From assembly GCA_030684475.1 (NCBI GenBank), contig JAUXWB010000059.1, forward strand, positions 1 to 34,985: DNA of 34,985 nt. Reading direction: 5' to 3'. The position numbers and the translations under genes are program-made. This DNA comes from Reyranella sp. GTDB taxonomy: Bacteria > Pseudomonadota > Alphaproteobacteria > Reyranellales > Reyranellaceae. Under the pieces are notes generated by a model that worked only from the letters and a program-made list of their open reading frames with translations, did not search any database and was not told the origin of the DNA. This document shows positions 7,081 through 15,000 of the stretch, piece by piece. Within the stretch, counting starts at the first letter, position 1, and the number at the start of each line of letters is the position of its first letter.

Positions 7081-8076
7081 ATGCCGTCCAGTTCAAAGAA
7101 GAAACCGCTGGTGATCGTCACCCGGAAGCTGCCCGAGGCGATCGAAACGCGGCTGATGGAGCTGTTCGACACGCGGCTGAACCCCGACGACCGGCCGCTC
7201 AACGCCGCCCAGCTGGTCGAGGCCGTGAAGACGGCCGACGTGCTGGTGCCGACCGTCACCGACCGCATCGACAGCCGCCTGCTGTCGCAGGGCGGCACGC
7301 GACTGAAGCTCATCGCCTCCTTCGGCACGGGTGTCGACCACATCGATCTCGACGCGGCGCGCCAGCGCGGCATCACCGTCACCAATACGCCGGGCGTCCT
7401 CACCGAGGACACCGCCGACATGGCGATGGCGCTGGTGCTGGCCACGGCGCGGCGCATGGGCGAGGGCGAACGCATGGTGCGTGCCGGCAAATGGACCGGG
7501 TGGAGCCCGACGTCGATGCTGGGCGCCCGTCTGCAGGGCAAGCGCATGGGCATCGTCGGCATGGGGCGCATCGGGCAGGCGCTGGCGCGTCGGGCCCGCG
7601 GCTTCGGCCTCTCGATCCACTATCACAATCGCAAGCGCGCCCACGCCGAGATCGAGCGCGAACTCGAGGCGACCTACTGGGAAAGCCCCGACCAGATGCT
7701 GGCGCGCATGGACATCGTGTCGGTGAACTGCCCGCACACGCCGGCGACGTTTCATCTCCTGTCGGCGCGGCGTCTGAAGCTGATGAAGCCCTCGGCGATC
7801 ATCGTGAACACCGCACGCGGCGAGGTGATCGACGAGAACGCCCTGGTGCGCATGCTGAAGGCGGGCGAGCTGGCCGGCGCCGGCCTCGACGTCTACGAGC
7901 ACGAGCCCCAGGTCAATCCCAAGCTGCTCGAACTCGAGCGCGTGGTGCTCTTGCCGCACATGGGATCGGCGACGCTCGAGGGCCGCATCGAAATGGGCGA
8001 GAAGGTCCTGATCAACATCAAGACCTTCGCCGACGGCCACAAGCCGCCGGACCGCGTACTGGCGACGATGTTCTAG
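7081..8076 (+). CDS. D-2-hydroxyacid dehydrogenase (glyoxylate/hydroxypyruvate reductase type)
   Basis: NAD(P)-dependent cytosolic oxidoreductase of 331 aa, normal for the family. The Rossmann motif is GMGRIG (residues 160-165). Catalytic residues are Arg246 in NTARGEVID, Glu275 in YEHEP and His293 in LPHMGS; the substrate loop SFGTGVDHIDL is at 80-90. The overall similarity is to D-glycerate dehydrogenase/glyoxylate reductase (GyaR-like), but the exact substrate cannot be fixed from sequence. I start at ATG 7081 (MPSSSKKKPLVIVTRKLP). An in-frame ATG at 7006 would add 25 residues unlike the family. Confidence 0.9.
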   Translation: MPSSSKKKPLVIVTRKLPEAIETRLMELFDTRLNPDDRPLNAAQLVEAVKTADVLVPTVTDRIDSRLLSQGGTRLKLIASFGTGVDHIDLDAARQRGITVTNTPGVLTEDTADMAMALVLATARRMGEGERMVRAGKWTGWSPTSMLGARLQGKRMGIVGMGRIGQALARRARGFGLSIHYHNRKRAHAEIERELEATYWESPDQMLARMDIVSVNCPHTPATFHLLSARRLKLMKPSAIIVNTARGEVIDENALVRMLKAGELAGAGLDVYEHEPQVNPKLLELERVVLLPHMGSATLEGRIEMGEKVLINIKTFADGHKPPDRVLATMF

Positions 8077-8188
8077 GCGCGTTCACACGCGCCGGCGGGC
8101 GGCAGGCGCTGCAGCGAAGCGAAGCGCCGAGAGCCCGCCAGCGCGTCGTCGCAATGCCGTCAGCGGAATTGCGACTTGAACGCGCTAG
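8073..8188. repeat. Convergent intergenic inverted-repeat element
   Basis: The spacer between two convergent genes is bounded by CTAGGCGCGTTCA (8073-8085) and TGAACGCGCTAG (8177-8188), which are inverse complements apart from one base. They include the stop codons of both neighbours. An inner hairpin pairs TCGCAAT (8149-8155) with ATTGCGA (8168-8174). The structure resembles the short dispersed palindromic elements of alphaproteobacterial genomes and may serve as a bidirectional terminator. Confidence 0.5.
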
Positions 8189-9054
8189 AGATCGCCCTCG
8201 ACGATCTCGCGTCGGCGATCGTCGATCAGCACGTCGCGCGTCGAACGGCCGACCTGGGCGCCGATCAGGATGGTGAGCGACGTCCAGTACATCCAGACCA
8301 TGATGGCGGCGAAGCCCGCCGTGGCGCCGAAGGCCGACGTGAGTTGCGTCACTTCGAAGTAGAACACCAGCGCGCGGTTGCCGGCGGCGAACAGCAGCGC
8401 GTTCACGACGCCGCCGATCAGCGCATATTTCCACGGCACGCCGCCCGTCGGCAGCCACTTGTAGATCAGGGTGAAGAAGGCCGAGAGAATGCCGTAATGC
8501 ACGAACGCCGACATCGCCGGGCCGATCCATTCGCCGAGGATCGGAAATCGCGCGAGCACGCCGGCGTAGGCCGAGATCAGCACGCTCGCCAGGATGACGA
8601 CGATCAGCAGCACACCCAGGACGACCATCAATGCCAGGGCGAGCAGCCGCGATTTCAGGCTCGCCAGGACGGGATGCAATGCGCGGCTCTTGTTGTCGCG
8701 CCAGATGGCATCGATGCCGTCGTCCAGTTCGACGAAGACGCGCGTGCCGGTGTAGAGCAGCACGGCAAGGCCGACGATGGCCGCGATCCCGCCGCCACGG
8801 AAGAGATCCTGCGAGGCGAAGCGGCGGATGCTGCGGAGCTGATCCGGCGCCACGACCGTGCTGAGCGCGTCGAAGATCGCCTCCTGGGCCATCAGCTTGC
8901 CGACGAACGGCTCGGCGATGGCGATGCTGAAGATCATGATCGGGCCGATCGCGAACATCGTGTAGAACGCCATCGCCGCCGCCGACGTCGAGAGTCGGTT
9001 GCTGAAATAGCCGTAGCCGGCGGAGTAGGCGATGCGCCAGAGCGTGGTGATCAT
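8185..9054 (-). CDS. YihY/BrkB family inner-membrane protein
   Basis: Polytopic inner-membrane protein of 289 aa with about six transmembrane segments. Family signatures are SAAAMAFYTMFAIGPIMI near the N-terminus and the C-terminal AFGATAGFAAIMVWMYWTSL. The old name ribonuclease BN for this family is not supported; the true function is unknown, with links to envelope and lipid export. The ATG lies two bases after the stop of the upstream acyltransferase gene, so translation is likely coupled. That neighbourhood favours a role with membrane lipids. Confidence 0.88.
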   Translation of the reverse strand: MITTLWRIAYSAGYGYFSNRLSTSAAAMAFYTMFAIGPIMIFSIAIAEPFVGKLMAQEAIFDALSTVVAPDQLRSIRRFASQDLFRGGGIAAIVGLAVLLYTGTRVFVELDDGIDAIWRDNKSRALHPVLASLKSRLLALALMVVLGVLLIVVILASVLISAYAGVLARFPILGEWIGPAMSAFVHYGILSAFFTLIYKWLPTGGVPWKYALIGGVVNALLFAAGNRALVFYFEVTQLTSAFGATAGFAAIMVWMYWTSLTILIGAQVGRSTRDVLIDDRRREIVEGDL

Positions 9055-9056
9055 GT

Positions 9057-10487
9057 TCAGCGTAGATGGGCAACGGCGTTAGCATAATACGCCAGCAGGG
9101 GCCGCTCGGTTCCCGCCGCCGCGAACAGCCCCTCTTCGCTTTCGTCGACCAGGCGGCGCAGCACCAGCATGCGCAGGCCGACGTGGAAGGCGTAGTCGCG
9201 GTCGCCGCGCGGCACGTAGAGCTTGGCGCCCTTGGTTTCGAGGTCCGCCATCAGATTGGAAACGCGCCGCTTGAGCTCCAGTTCATCGAGCGGCCCCTGA
9301 TTGGCGTCGAGGGCCTCGAGCAGGGCCGTGGCGATCAGCGACACCGGCAGCACCGGCACCAGGCGGGCGATCTCGCCCATCACGTCGCGTGCCAGGCGGC
9401 CGACGATCTCGAACCGCTGGTCCTTGTCGAGGCCGCGCAGGTCGCCGCCGGTTGCGCCGGCGTTCGCGGCCAGCCAGTCGCGCGCCGAGATCAGGCCGCC
9501 GAAATTGACGCAGGCATAGCCGAAGCGGAACCAGCGCCCGCGCAGCATCAGGCCGATCTGGCTGAACCAGAAGCCGAGTGCGGTCCGGGCCGCGAACCAG
9601 CCGCTGCGCCTGGGCGCGTCGCCCTCGAGCGAGCGCAGCAGGGTACGGTCCTCCAGCACGCGATCGTAGTTCAGCGCCACCGGGACGAAGACGATGTCGT
9701 TCATCCCCTTCGGGTCGAACGACTTCAGCATGTAGTCGAACAGGCCGAGCTTGGGCTCGCGCAGCCGTCCGTCGCGCGACAGCCCGCCCTCGGGATACAT
9801 CGCCTGGGCGACGCCGGCCTCGGTCGCCATGTGGACGTAGCGCTCGAGCACGCGGCGGTAGATCGGGTTGTTCGAATTGCGGCGCACGAAGTAGGCGCCC
9901 ATCGAGCGGATGAGCTGCTGCAACGGCCAGATCCGCGCCCATTCGCCGACCGCGTAGGAGAGCGCCGTGCGCTCGGCGGCGAGAAAGGCCACCAGCACAT
10001 AATCCATGTTGCTGCGATGGTTCATGACGAACACCACGGCGGTGTTCGGCGGCACGCCGGCCAGCGTGCGCTCGTCGGCAAAACCGAGGCGAACGCGATA
10101 GAGAAAGCGTGCGACGGTACGGGCGATCGAATAGCCAACCCGGAAATAGATATAGGCGTTGAAGGTCGGCACGATCTCGCGGGCGTAGCGGTGGACCTCG
10201 GTCATCGCCGCCTCGCGCGGCACGTTGTTGGCGCGGGCGTAGTCGTTGGCGGCGGCGACCACCTGCGGATCGTAGACCAGCCGGTCGATCAGCACCTGGC
10301 GCTTGGTGAGCTGGAACGGCTTGATCTCGACGTCGAGCCGGCGGTTGACCCGGTCGATCAGGCGGTTGAGGCGCCGCCGCAGGAACCAGCGGCCGCTCGG
10401 GATCAGCAGCCGGTCGAGCAGCGACCACAGCGCGAACGCCGCGATCGGCAGGAACAGCCAGAGCGGAACGGTGACCGGCTCGCCCAT
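9057..10487 (-). CDS. PlsB/PlsC-type glycerolipid acyltransferase
   Basis: Membrane-associated acyltransferase of 476 aa. The acyltransferase motifs are in order: HX4D as H157RSNMD162, GAYFVRR (197-203), the substrate block YPEGGLSRDGR (231-241) and a Pro-Lys-Leu-Gly motif soon after. An N-terminal hydrophobic segment (about residues 7-25) suggests membrane anchoring. The spacing resembles the catalytic core of glycerol-3-phosphate acyltransferase (PlsB) without its long extra domains, so it may make lysophosphatidate or acylate a related lipid. It lies between a MAPEG gene 25 bp upstream and a YihY/BrkB gene two bases downstream. Confidence 0.85.
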   Translation of the reverse strand: MGEPVTVPLWLFLPIAAFALWSLLDRLLIPSGRWFLRRRLNRLIDRVNRRLDVEIKPFQLTKRQVLIDRLVYDPQVVAAANDYARANNVPREAAMTEVHRYAREIVPTFNAYIYFRVGYSIARTVARFLYRVRLGFADERTLAGVPPNTAVVFVMNHRSNMDYVLVAFLAAERTALSYAVGEWARIWPLQQLIRSMGAYFVRRNSNNPIYRRVLERYVHMATEAGVAQAMYPEGGLSRDGRLREPKLGLFDYMLKSFDPKGMNDIVFVPVALNYDRVLEDRTLLRSLEGDAPRRSGWFAARTALGFWFSQIGLMLRGRWFRFGYACVNFGGLISARDWLAANAGATGGDLRGLDKDQRFEIVGRLARDVMGEIARLVPVLPVSLIATALLEALDANQGPLDELELKRRVSNLMADLETKGAKLYVPRGDRDYAFHVGLRMLVLRRLVDESEEGLFAAAGTERPLLAYYANAVAHLR

Positions 10488-10512
10488 GGTCGGTGCCGCC
10501 GCCCGGCCGCCG

Positions 10513-10899
10513 TCAGTATTGCTTCAGGCCGAGGCCGGCGACGACGAGAAGGACCGAGGCCGCGAGGAGGACGATCGCCGTGGCCGTCGCGCCCAGCATG
10601 CGGCCAAGCGGGATCAGGTTCAGCATGCCGCCTGCATGCAGCACACGCGCGACGAGGAGGGCGACCGACAGGATCGCCGTGACGCGAAAGCCGTGGAAGT
10701 CGCTCGCCATGTAGATGATCAGGAGGGTGAGCGGCACCAGCTCCAGCAAATTTCCGTGCGCGCGGATCGCGGCCTGCATCTCGGGGTCGCCGCCATCGCC
10801 CAGATGGATCTTCTTGCGCCCGCGCATCAGGCCGACATGAACCGTCAACGCGGCGGCCAGCAGGCCGAGCAGGCCGGCACATACGAAAAACACAGGCAT
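10513..10899 (-). CDS. MAPEG family membrane protein
   Basis: Small integral membrane protein of 128 aa with four predicted helices. It belongs to the family of membrane-associated eicosanoid and glutathione metabolism proteins. The motif AHGNLLELVPLTLLI (from residue 47) is the family signature. Bacterial members may have glutathione transferase or peroxidase activity, but many are untested. I start at ATG 10899, preceded by GAGGGGAG on the coding strand; an upstream ATG at 10938 would add 13 polar residues. It is the first gene of the acyltransferase and YihY/BrkB cluster. Confidence 0.85.
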   Translation of the reverse strand: MPVFFVCAGLLGLLAAALTVHVGLMRGRKKIHLGDGGDPEMQAAIRAHGNLLELVPLTLLIIYMASDFHGFRVTAILSVALLVARVLHAGGMLNLIPLGRMLGATATAIVLLAASVLLVVAGLGLKQY

Positions 10900-10977
10900 T
10901 GGACGACTCCCCTCGATTTGGCGGCATTGTATGGCCATATTGCCCAGAGACGAAATTGGGAGGCGTGACGTGCCTCA

Positions 10978-11042
10978 CCCCCTCACCCAAGATTTGAGTC
11001 ATGTTCCTCTCCCCCGCTAGGGGGAGAGGCTAGGTGAGGGGG
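10978..11042. repeat. REP-like nested hairpin
   Basis: CCTCTCCCCC (11006-11015) and GGGGGAGAGG (11020-11029) form a perfect 10-bp stem with a GCTA loop. An outer pair CCCCCTCACC (10978-10987) and GGTGAGGGGG (11033-11042) encloses it. This sequence type is a well-known dispersed intergenic palindrome in high-GC proteobacteria. It lies between two minus-strand genes, where it may end transcription. Confidence 0.8.
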
Positions 11043-11047
11043 CAACG

Positions 11048-12229
11048 CTAGCCGTCGATCAGAGCGTCCAGCGCCGCCACGAATCGATCCAGCTCGTCCT
11101 CGGTGTTGTAGACATGCACCGAGGCGCGCATCACGTTCAGCAGGCCACGGCCCTTGAGATCGAGGCGCGAGGAGAACTGCGTCGACACGCTGACGTTGAT
11201 CGCCTGCGCCCGCAGCGCCAGCTTGAGCGCGTTGTGATCGGCGCCTTGGACGGCAAAAGTCACGATGGCACCCTTCACCTGGCCGAGGTCGGTCAGTGTG
11301 ACGCCCTTCAGGCTCGCGAGCCGGGCGCGCAAGCCGTCGGCCAACGCGCGCAGACGGGCCCAGATCGCGTCGATGCCGAGCTCGTTGGCCTGGTCGGCGG
11401 CGGCTTTCAGCCCGATGACGCCGGCGAAGTAGCGCTCCCAGTTCTCGAAGCGCTTGGCATCGCCCACGACGGTGTAGCCGTTGTCGTCGGTCCATCGGGC
11501 GGCGTGATTGTCGAGGAATACCGGCTCGATGTGCGCCGTCGTCGCTGCCTTGGCATAGAGAAAGCCGGTGCCGCGCGGCCCGCGCAGGTACTTGCGGCCG
11601 GTCATCGACAGGAAATCGCAGCCGATCTTTTTCACATCGACCGGGAGCTGGCCGACCGACTGGCAGGCATCGAGCAGGTAGAGCACGCCGGCATCGTTGG
11701 TGATCTTGCCCACCGTCTCGGCCGGCTGCACCAGGCCGCCCTGGGTCGGCACGTGCGAGATCGACACCAGCCGGGTGCGTTAGTCAATCGCACGCTCCAG
11801 CTCGCCAAGGTCGATCTGGCCGAGCTTGTCGTCGGGAACGACGACGATCTCCGCCCCGGTCTTCTTGGCGACCTGCAGGTAGGAGATGTAGTTCGACGAA
11901 TATTCGCTGACGCAGGTCAGGATGCGGTCACCGGGTTTGAAGTCGAGCGAGTAGAACGCCATGTCCCAGGCCCGCGTGGCATTCTCGATGAAGGCGATTT
12001 CGCCCGCCTCGGCGCCGATCAGCCGGGCGACCGAGGGATAGAAGCCGTCCAGCGTCTCGCGCGCGAGGTCGGCGGCCTCGTAGCCGCCGATCTCGGCTTC
12101 GAGCCTCAGGTGATCGAGGGTGGCGTCGAGCGTGCGCTGGCTGGGCAGGGCGGAGCCCGCGGCATTGAGATGCAGCACATGGGCGCAGCCGGGTGTCTCG
12201 GCCCGCAGGCGGGCGATATCGAGGCTCAC
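11048..12229 (-). pseudogene. Class V aminotransferase gene interrupted by an in-frame TAA
   Basis: The two halves are in one frame and read as a single PLP-dependent class V (cysteine desulfurase/isopenicillin epimerase-like) aminotransferase of 392 residues plus one internal stop. The first half starts at GTG 12229 and runs through AAGSALPSQRTLDATLDHL, FIENATRAWDMAF and VPDDKLGQIDLGELERAID. A TAA at 11780-11782 (codon 150) follows. The frame then continues RTRLVSISHVPTQGG, the PLP-lysine region LSMTGRKYLRGPRGTG and an intact C-terminus. The family usually has Glu or Asp at the stop, so one G-to-T change of GAA explains it. No other damage is visible, so the lesion is recent or a sequencing error. 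A rescue start (GTG 11767) would lack half of the PLP fold. Confidence 0.85.
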
Positions 12230-12274
12230 GTCAGGAGTCTCCCTGTTGCATGATCTTGTTGTATGATTCTGGCC

Positions 12275-13027
12275 ATGTCGTTGTCGGACATCGTGCGTCG
12301 TCTCGTCCTGCCTAAAGCCGCTCCAGCGCCGGAGCAACTGACCATTGCTCATGCCGGCGAACCCCTGCCGGTGACGTTCCTGCGTTCCGCCCGCGCCCGC
12401 CGCGCCTCGCTGCGCGTGGACTCGGCGCGGCGGCGCATCGTGCTGACGGCGCCGCTGCGCATGGCGCGCGGCACGGCGGTCGATTTCGCCCACGCCCAGG
12501 CCGGGTGGATCGCCGCCCGCCTGAAGCGCCTGCCGGACCTGAAGCCCTTCGTCGATGGCGCCGAGGTGCCGCTGTTCGGGGCGCCGCACCTGATCCGCCA
12601 CCGCACTGATCGTCGCGGAACCGTCTGGCGGGAAGGTCTGGAGATCCATGTCGCGGGCAGGCCCGAGCATCTCTCTCGACGGCTGCGCGACTGGCTGACG
12701 GCCGAGCTCAGGGGCGAGCTGGTGCCGCTGGTCCACGCCAAGGCGCAGCGGGTCGAGCGGCCGGTGAAGCGCATCACTGTGCGCGACAGCCGCTCGCGCT
12801 GGGGAAGTTGCGGACCCGACGCCACGATGTCGTTCTCGTGGCGGCTGGTGTTCGCGCCGCCCGAGGTGCTGGATTATCTGGTCTCGCACGAGGTCGCCCA
12901 TCTCGTGCACCTGAACCACGGCCCGCGCTTCTGGGCGCTCGCCCGCACGCTCTGCGACGTTCCCATCGAGGGGCCGCAGACCTGGCTCAAGAAGAACGGC
13001 GAGGTCCTGCTGCAGTACGGCGGATAG
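12275..13027 (+). CDS. YgjP/SprT-like zinc metallopeptidase (M48/DUF45 type)
   Basis: Predicted soluble metallopeptidase of 250 aa. The zinc motif is H205EVAH209, followed by HLNHGPRFW, where His215 is the expected third ligand (HExxH...NH). Upstream lies the family block RDSRSRWGSCGPDATMSFSWRLV (about residues 170-192, key residues Arg-Trp-Gly-Ser-Cys). No signal peptide is seen. The physiological substrate of YgjP-type proteins is unknown. The gene is divergent from the broken aminotransferase gene, 45 bp away. An ATG four codons upstream (12263) is an alternative start; neither has a strong ribosome site. Confidence 0.88.
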   Translation: MSLSDIVRRLVLPKAAPAPEQLTIAHAGEPLPVTFLRSARARRASLRVDSARRRIVLTAPLRMARGTAVDFAHAQAGWIAARLKRLPDLKPFVDGAEVPLFGAPHLIRHRTDRRGTVWREGLEIHVAGRPEHLSRRLRDWLTAELRGELVPLVHAKAQRVERPVKRITVRDSRSRWGSCGPDATMSFSWRLVFAPPEVLDYLVSHEVAHLVHLNHGPRFWALARTLCDVPIEGPQTWLKKNGEVLLQYGG

Positions 13028-13035
13028 GTCGTGTG

Positions 13036-13157
13036 CAAAGGTCCCTCGCTACGCTCCAGGGCGGGGGTTACCCCGCCCGAGATGACAATTTTGTTGACCT
13101 GACGCACTGCGCCAATCTCGACAAAGTTGTCATCCCGCGCGTAGCGAGGGATCCTTG
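13036..13157. repeat. MITE-like inverted-repeat element, about 120 bp
   Basis: Terminal inverted repeats of 19 bases with two mismatches, CAAAGGTCCCTCGCTACGC (13036-13054) and GCGTAGCGAGGGATCCTTG (13139-13157), bound the element. Inside are GATGACAA (13081-13088) and its complement TTGTCATC (13127-13134), plus a small hairpin GGGCGGGGGTTACCCCGCCC near 13060-13078. It codes for nothing. It looks like a short non-autonomous or REP-type element of the kind scattered in alphaproteobacterial intergenic DNA. Confidence 0.7.
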
Positions 13158-13283
13158 TCTGTCCCGGACCTGAACGGGCGTTCATATTTTCTTTTCAGGA
13201 AAAGTTGCAAGTTCAACAGGAATAGGCTAAGAAAAAGCCTACTCTGGCGGACCGCGCGTCCGCCCGTCCGCCCGTCCGGCAAG

Positions 13284-13430
13284 TCGCCGCGGTCGCGCTT
13301 ACCTTCGCGCTGCCGGTCGCCCCTGGGCCGGGACACGCAGCCAGTGCGGGCCTATCGCGTGACGAAGTACGACCTCTATCGCGACTTTACGCCCGAGTAC
13401 GGGGACGAGAAGGACGAGTTCGACGAATAG
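13284..13430 (+). pseudogene. Phage terminase large subunit, C-terminal remnant A
   Basis: The last part reads VRAYRVTKYDLYRDFTPEY followed by GDEKDEFDE and a TAG stop at 13428. This closely matches the tail of the better-preserved terminase remnant at 15302-15702. The preceding bases still encode LTFALPV in another frame, so an internal frameshift separates the pieces. Everything upstream (ATPase and most of the nuclease domain) is missing. No start codon of its own is credible. Confidence 0.7.
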
Positions 13431-13433
13431 CTC

Positions 13434-13506
13434 GGAGCGCGACTCCAGTCGCGTTCATGCTCTTCCGGACCGCGCGCCTCCGGCTCGCTCATGATCATGA
13501 GCGAGC
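13434..13506. repeat. Dispersed hairpin repeat ending in a perfect 24-bp palindrome
   Basis: GGAGCGCGACTCCAGTCGCG and the following GCTCTTCCGGACCGCG are shared with the copy at 15705-15745. The segment ends in a perfect 24-bp palindrome at 13483-13506, centred on ATGATCAT and flanked by GCTCGCTC and its complement. It immediately follows terminase remnant A, as the second copy follows remnant B. Confidence 0.75.
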
Positions 13507-13519
13507 TCGGGCGGAGTAA

Positions 13520-13744
13520 CCGGCCGATACTCGCGCCAACGCACGCGACCAACTCGACAGCTTCGAGACGATCGTGGGCCGCGCGCCAGGCAGTGCTGAC
13601 ATTGATGACATCGTCGCCCGGTCCATAGCGCAGGTTACGCCCGATAACGGCAACATTGTCCCAACCGCGGCGGGTGATCTGAAATGCGTAGGGGGCTCCT
13701 GCAAAGTGGCGGTAGCTGGGGCAGCACGGGAATGTACGGCATAA
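13520..13744 (+). pseudogene. 5'-truncated coding remnant, unrecognised
   Basis: A 74-codon open frame follows a TAA at 13517 and ends in TAA at 13742, with no ATG. It has protein-like composition: DQLDSFETIVGRAPGS, then IVARSIAQVTPDNGNIV and a Cys-containing tail DLKCVGGSCKVAVAGAA ending in ECTA. Three Cys in the tail could suit an exported domain. The upstream end abuts the palindromic repeat, as if the repeat or a deletion removed the 5' part. I do not recognise the family. The rest of 13745-13910 shows nothing convincing. Confidence 0.35.
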
Positions 13745-13910
13745 ACGGCCGCCCTCTCTGCAGGAGCTGTGCCGTCAAGGAATTGGGCCTCGCAAACGAA
13801 CCGGCAGCCGAACAGATTCTCATTCTGACGCCTCGTTTGCTCGGCAGATGAACGGAAAATGCAACTGTTGCGTGCTGTCGGTCAGAGCTGATCGCTCCTA
13901 TAGGTAGCGA

Positions 13911-14297
13911 ATGCCGACTAGCCGACAAATGGCGCTCAGCACGATTGAAGCCGGAGACATTTTCAACGCCGACACCCCATTCGGTGGAACCGTCATCTGT
14001 CTTACACTTATCGTAACGGCCAGCAGTATTCGAGCGCGAGATATTTGCCGACAAGGCGAGTTGTTGGATTTCGATCGGCAAACGGGTATCGCGCTATGGC
14101 CGGGGAGCGAGATCGGAACGACCTGCACAATCACGTCGATTGCACCCCTTCCACCGGACGTTCACGAGGCACTGCTCGGGCTCGACCGAAAGTACAATAG
14201 AGGGCGGCCTCTGACGACCGAAGAGCAGAAACTGACTGAATCCGAGAAGAAGGCGTTCGTCTTCGTGTACGACTACCACGCCGCCAATCGCATTTGA
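13911..14297 (+). CDS. Hypothetical protein, 128 aa
   Basis: Not recognised. The protein has a hydrophobic stretch TVICLTLIVTASSI (about residues 27-40), an acidic middle (LLDFDRQTGIALW) and the segment APLPPDVHEALLGLDRKYNRGRPLTTEEQKLTESEKKA, split between predicted helix and charged regions. It has no signal peptide or catalytic motif that I can see. G+C content and codon use are clearly lower than in flanking genes, suggesting acquired DNA. ATG 13929 is an alternative start. A longer open frame on the opposite strand overlaps it but has poorer protein-like composition. Confidence 0.5.
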   Translation: MPTSRQMALSTIEAGDIFNADTPFGGTVICLTLIVTASSIRARDICRQGELLDFDRQTGIALWPGSEIGTTCTITSIAPLPPDVHEALLGLDRKYNRGRPLTTEEQKLTESEKKAFVFVYDYHAANRI

Positions 14298-14355
14298 CAC
14301 TGCCACATATTGGTGACGCTTCATCACCAGGAAACTCGACGCCACAGAGCGCGAT

Positions 14356-14583
14356 ATGGCCGACCAGGTAATATCGGCTTGGCTGTTGGAAGACCACGAG
14401 GGCCGTCAATGGGATGCTCTTGTGCTTGTGACCGATATGGCGATCACCTCCTCGATCCCCGCTTTGCACACTTTGTCGGATCGCCTTGCGACAAGCACTG
14501 CGCCTGGCGCTCCCCAGCTTGTGGCGCGCGTCAGAAAGAAAATCGATGAACTGGTAGCTGTTCGAGGGAAGACGATCAAATGA
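14356..14583 (+). CDS. Small hypothetical protein, N-terminally shortened paralogue of its neighbour
   Basis: Not recognised; 75 aa, predicted mainly helical. It aligns along its whole length with residues 48-116 of the next protein: MADQVISAWLLEDHEG against MADQVIAEWALEGDED, SIPALHTLSDRLATST against AVPSLRALAERLTHSA, and KKIDELVA against TKIVDDLA. The reading frame upstream of its ATG still encodes RFITRKLDATERD, equivalent to residues before Met48 of the neighbour, but is cut by TGA at 14314. The gene is therefore a shortened duplicate. It overlaps the next start by four bases (ATGA), suggesting coupled translation. Confidence 0.5.
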   Translation: MADQVISAWLLEDHEGRQWDALVLVTDMAITSSIPALHTLSDRLATSTAPGAPQLVARVRKKIDELVAVRGKTIK

Positions 14584-14939
14584 CCCTCGAAGAATTCCGC
14601 GCGGAAATGGACGCGTCCTGGCAATCGGCCAAGGAAGAGGCCGGCTCGTTCAAGGATCCCTACATTGTACTGGAGCGGTTGCGTGCCCTCTATGCCAGGT
14701 TCGACTCAGGGGAGCGTGCCATGGCCGATCAAGTGATCGCCGAGTGGGCGCTGGAGGGCGACGAGGATCGCCGGTCATATGCGCTCACTCTCATAGAGGA
14801 CTTGAGGATTGGACGCGCGGTGCCCTCTTTGCGCGCCTTGGCCGAGCGTCTGACACACAGTGCCGAACTCGGCGCATCGTTCTGGGTGAAACGTGCGACG
14901 AAGATCGTCGACGATCTGGCGAAACAGGGATGGTCATGA
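14580..14939 (+). CDS. Hypothetical helical protein, full-length paralogue
   Basis: Not recognised; 119 aa, acidic and predicted all-helical. It starts MTLEEFRAEMDASWQSAKEE and ends WVKRATKIVDDLAKQGWS. The second half (from Met48) is duplicated in the gene before it. The helical pairs (YALTLIEDLRIGRAVPSLRALAERL) look HEAT-like, as in some small immunity or adaptor proteins, but that is only a resemblance. No signal peptide or membrane segment. The lower G+C content than the surroundings and its position between two terminase remnants point to an acquired accessory gene. Confidence 0.6.
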   Translation: MTLEEFRAEMDASWQSAKEEAGSFKDPYIVLERLRALYARFDSGERAMADQVIAEWALEGDEDRRSYALTLIEDLRIGRAVPSLRALAERLTHSAELGASFWVKRATKIVDDLAKQGWS

Positions 14940-15000
14940 GTAGGAACTTTCACCTCGGATCGGTCCTTTGAGTCGGATCCCGTAAGCGCGCTCGATCATC

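Noticed and set aside
9066..10682. Long open frame on the plus strand
   Set aside because: It is opposite the acyltransferase and MAPEG genes, has His/Arg/Gln-rich composition and no family features; a high-GC antisense artefact.
11780..11782. Programmed stop-codon read-through or recoding
   Set aside because: There is no stem-loop or context signal, and the stop is TAA, not the TGA used for selenocysteine. A point mutation is simpler.
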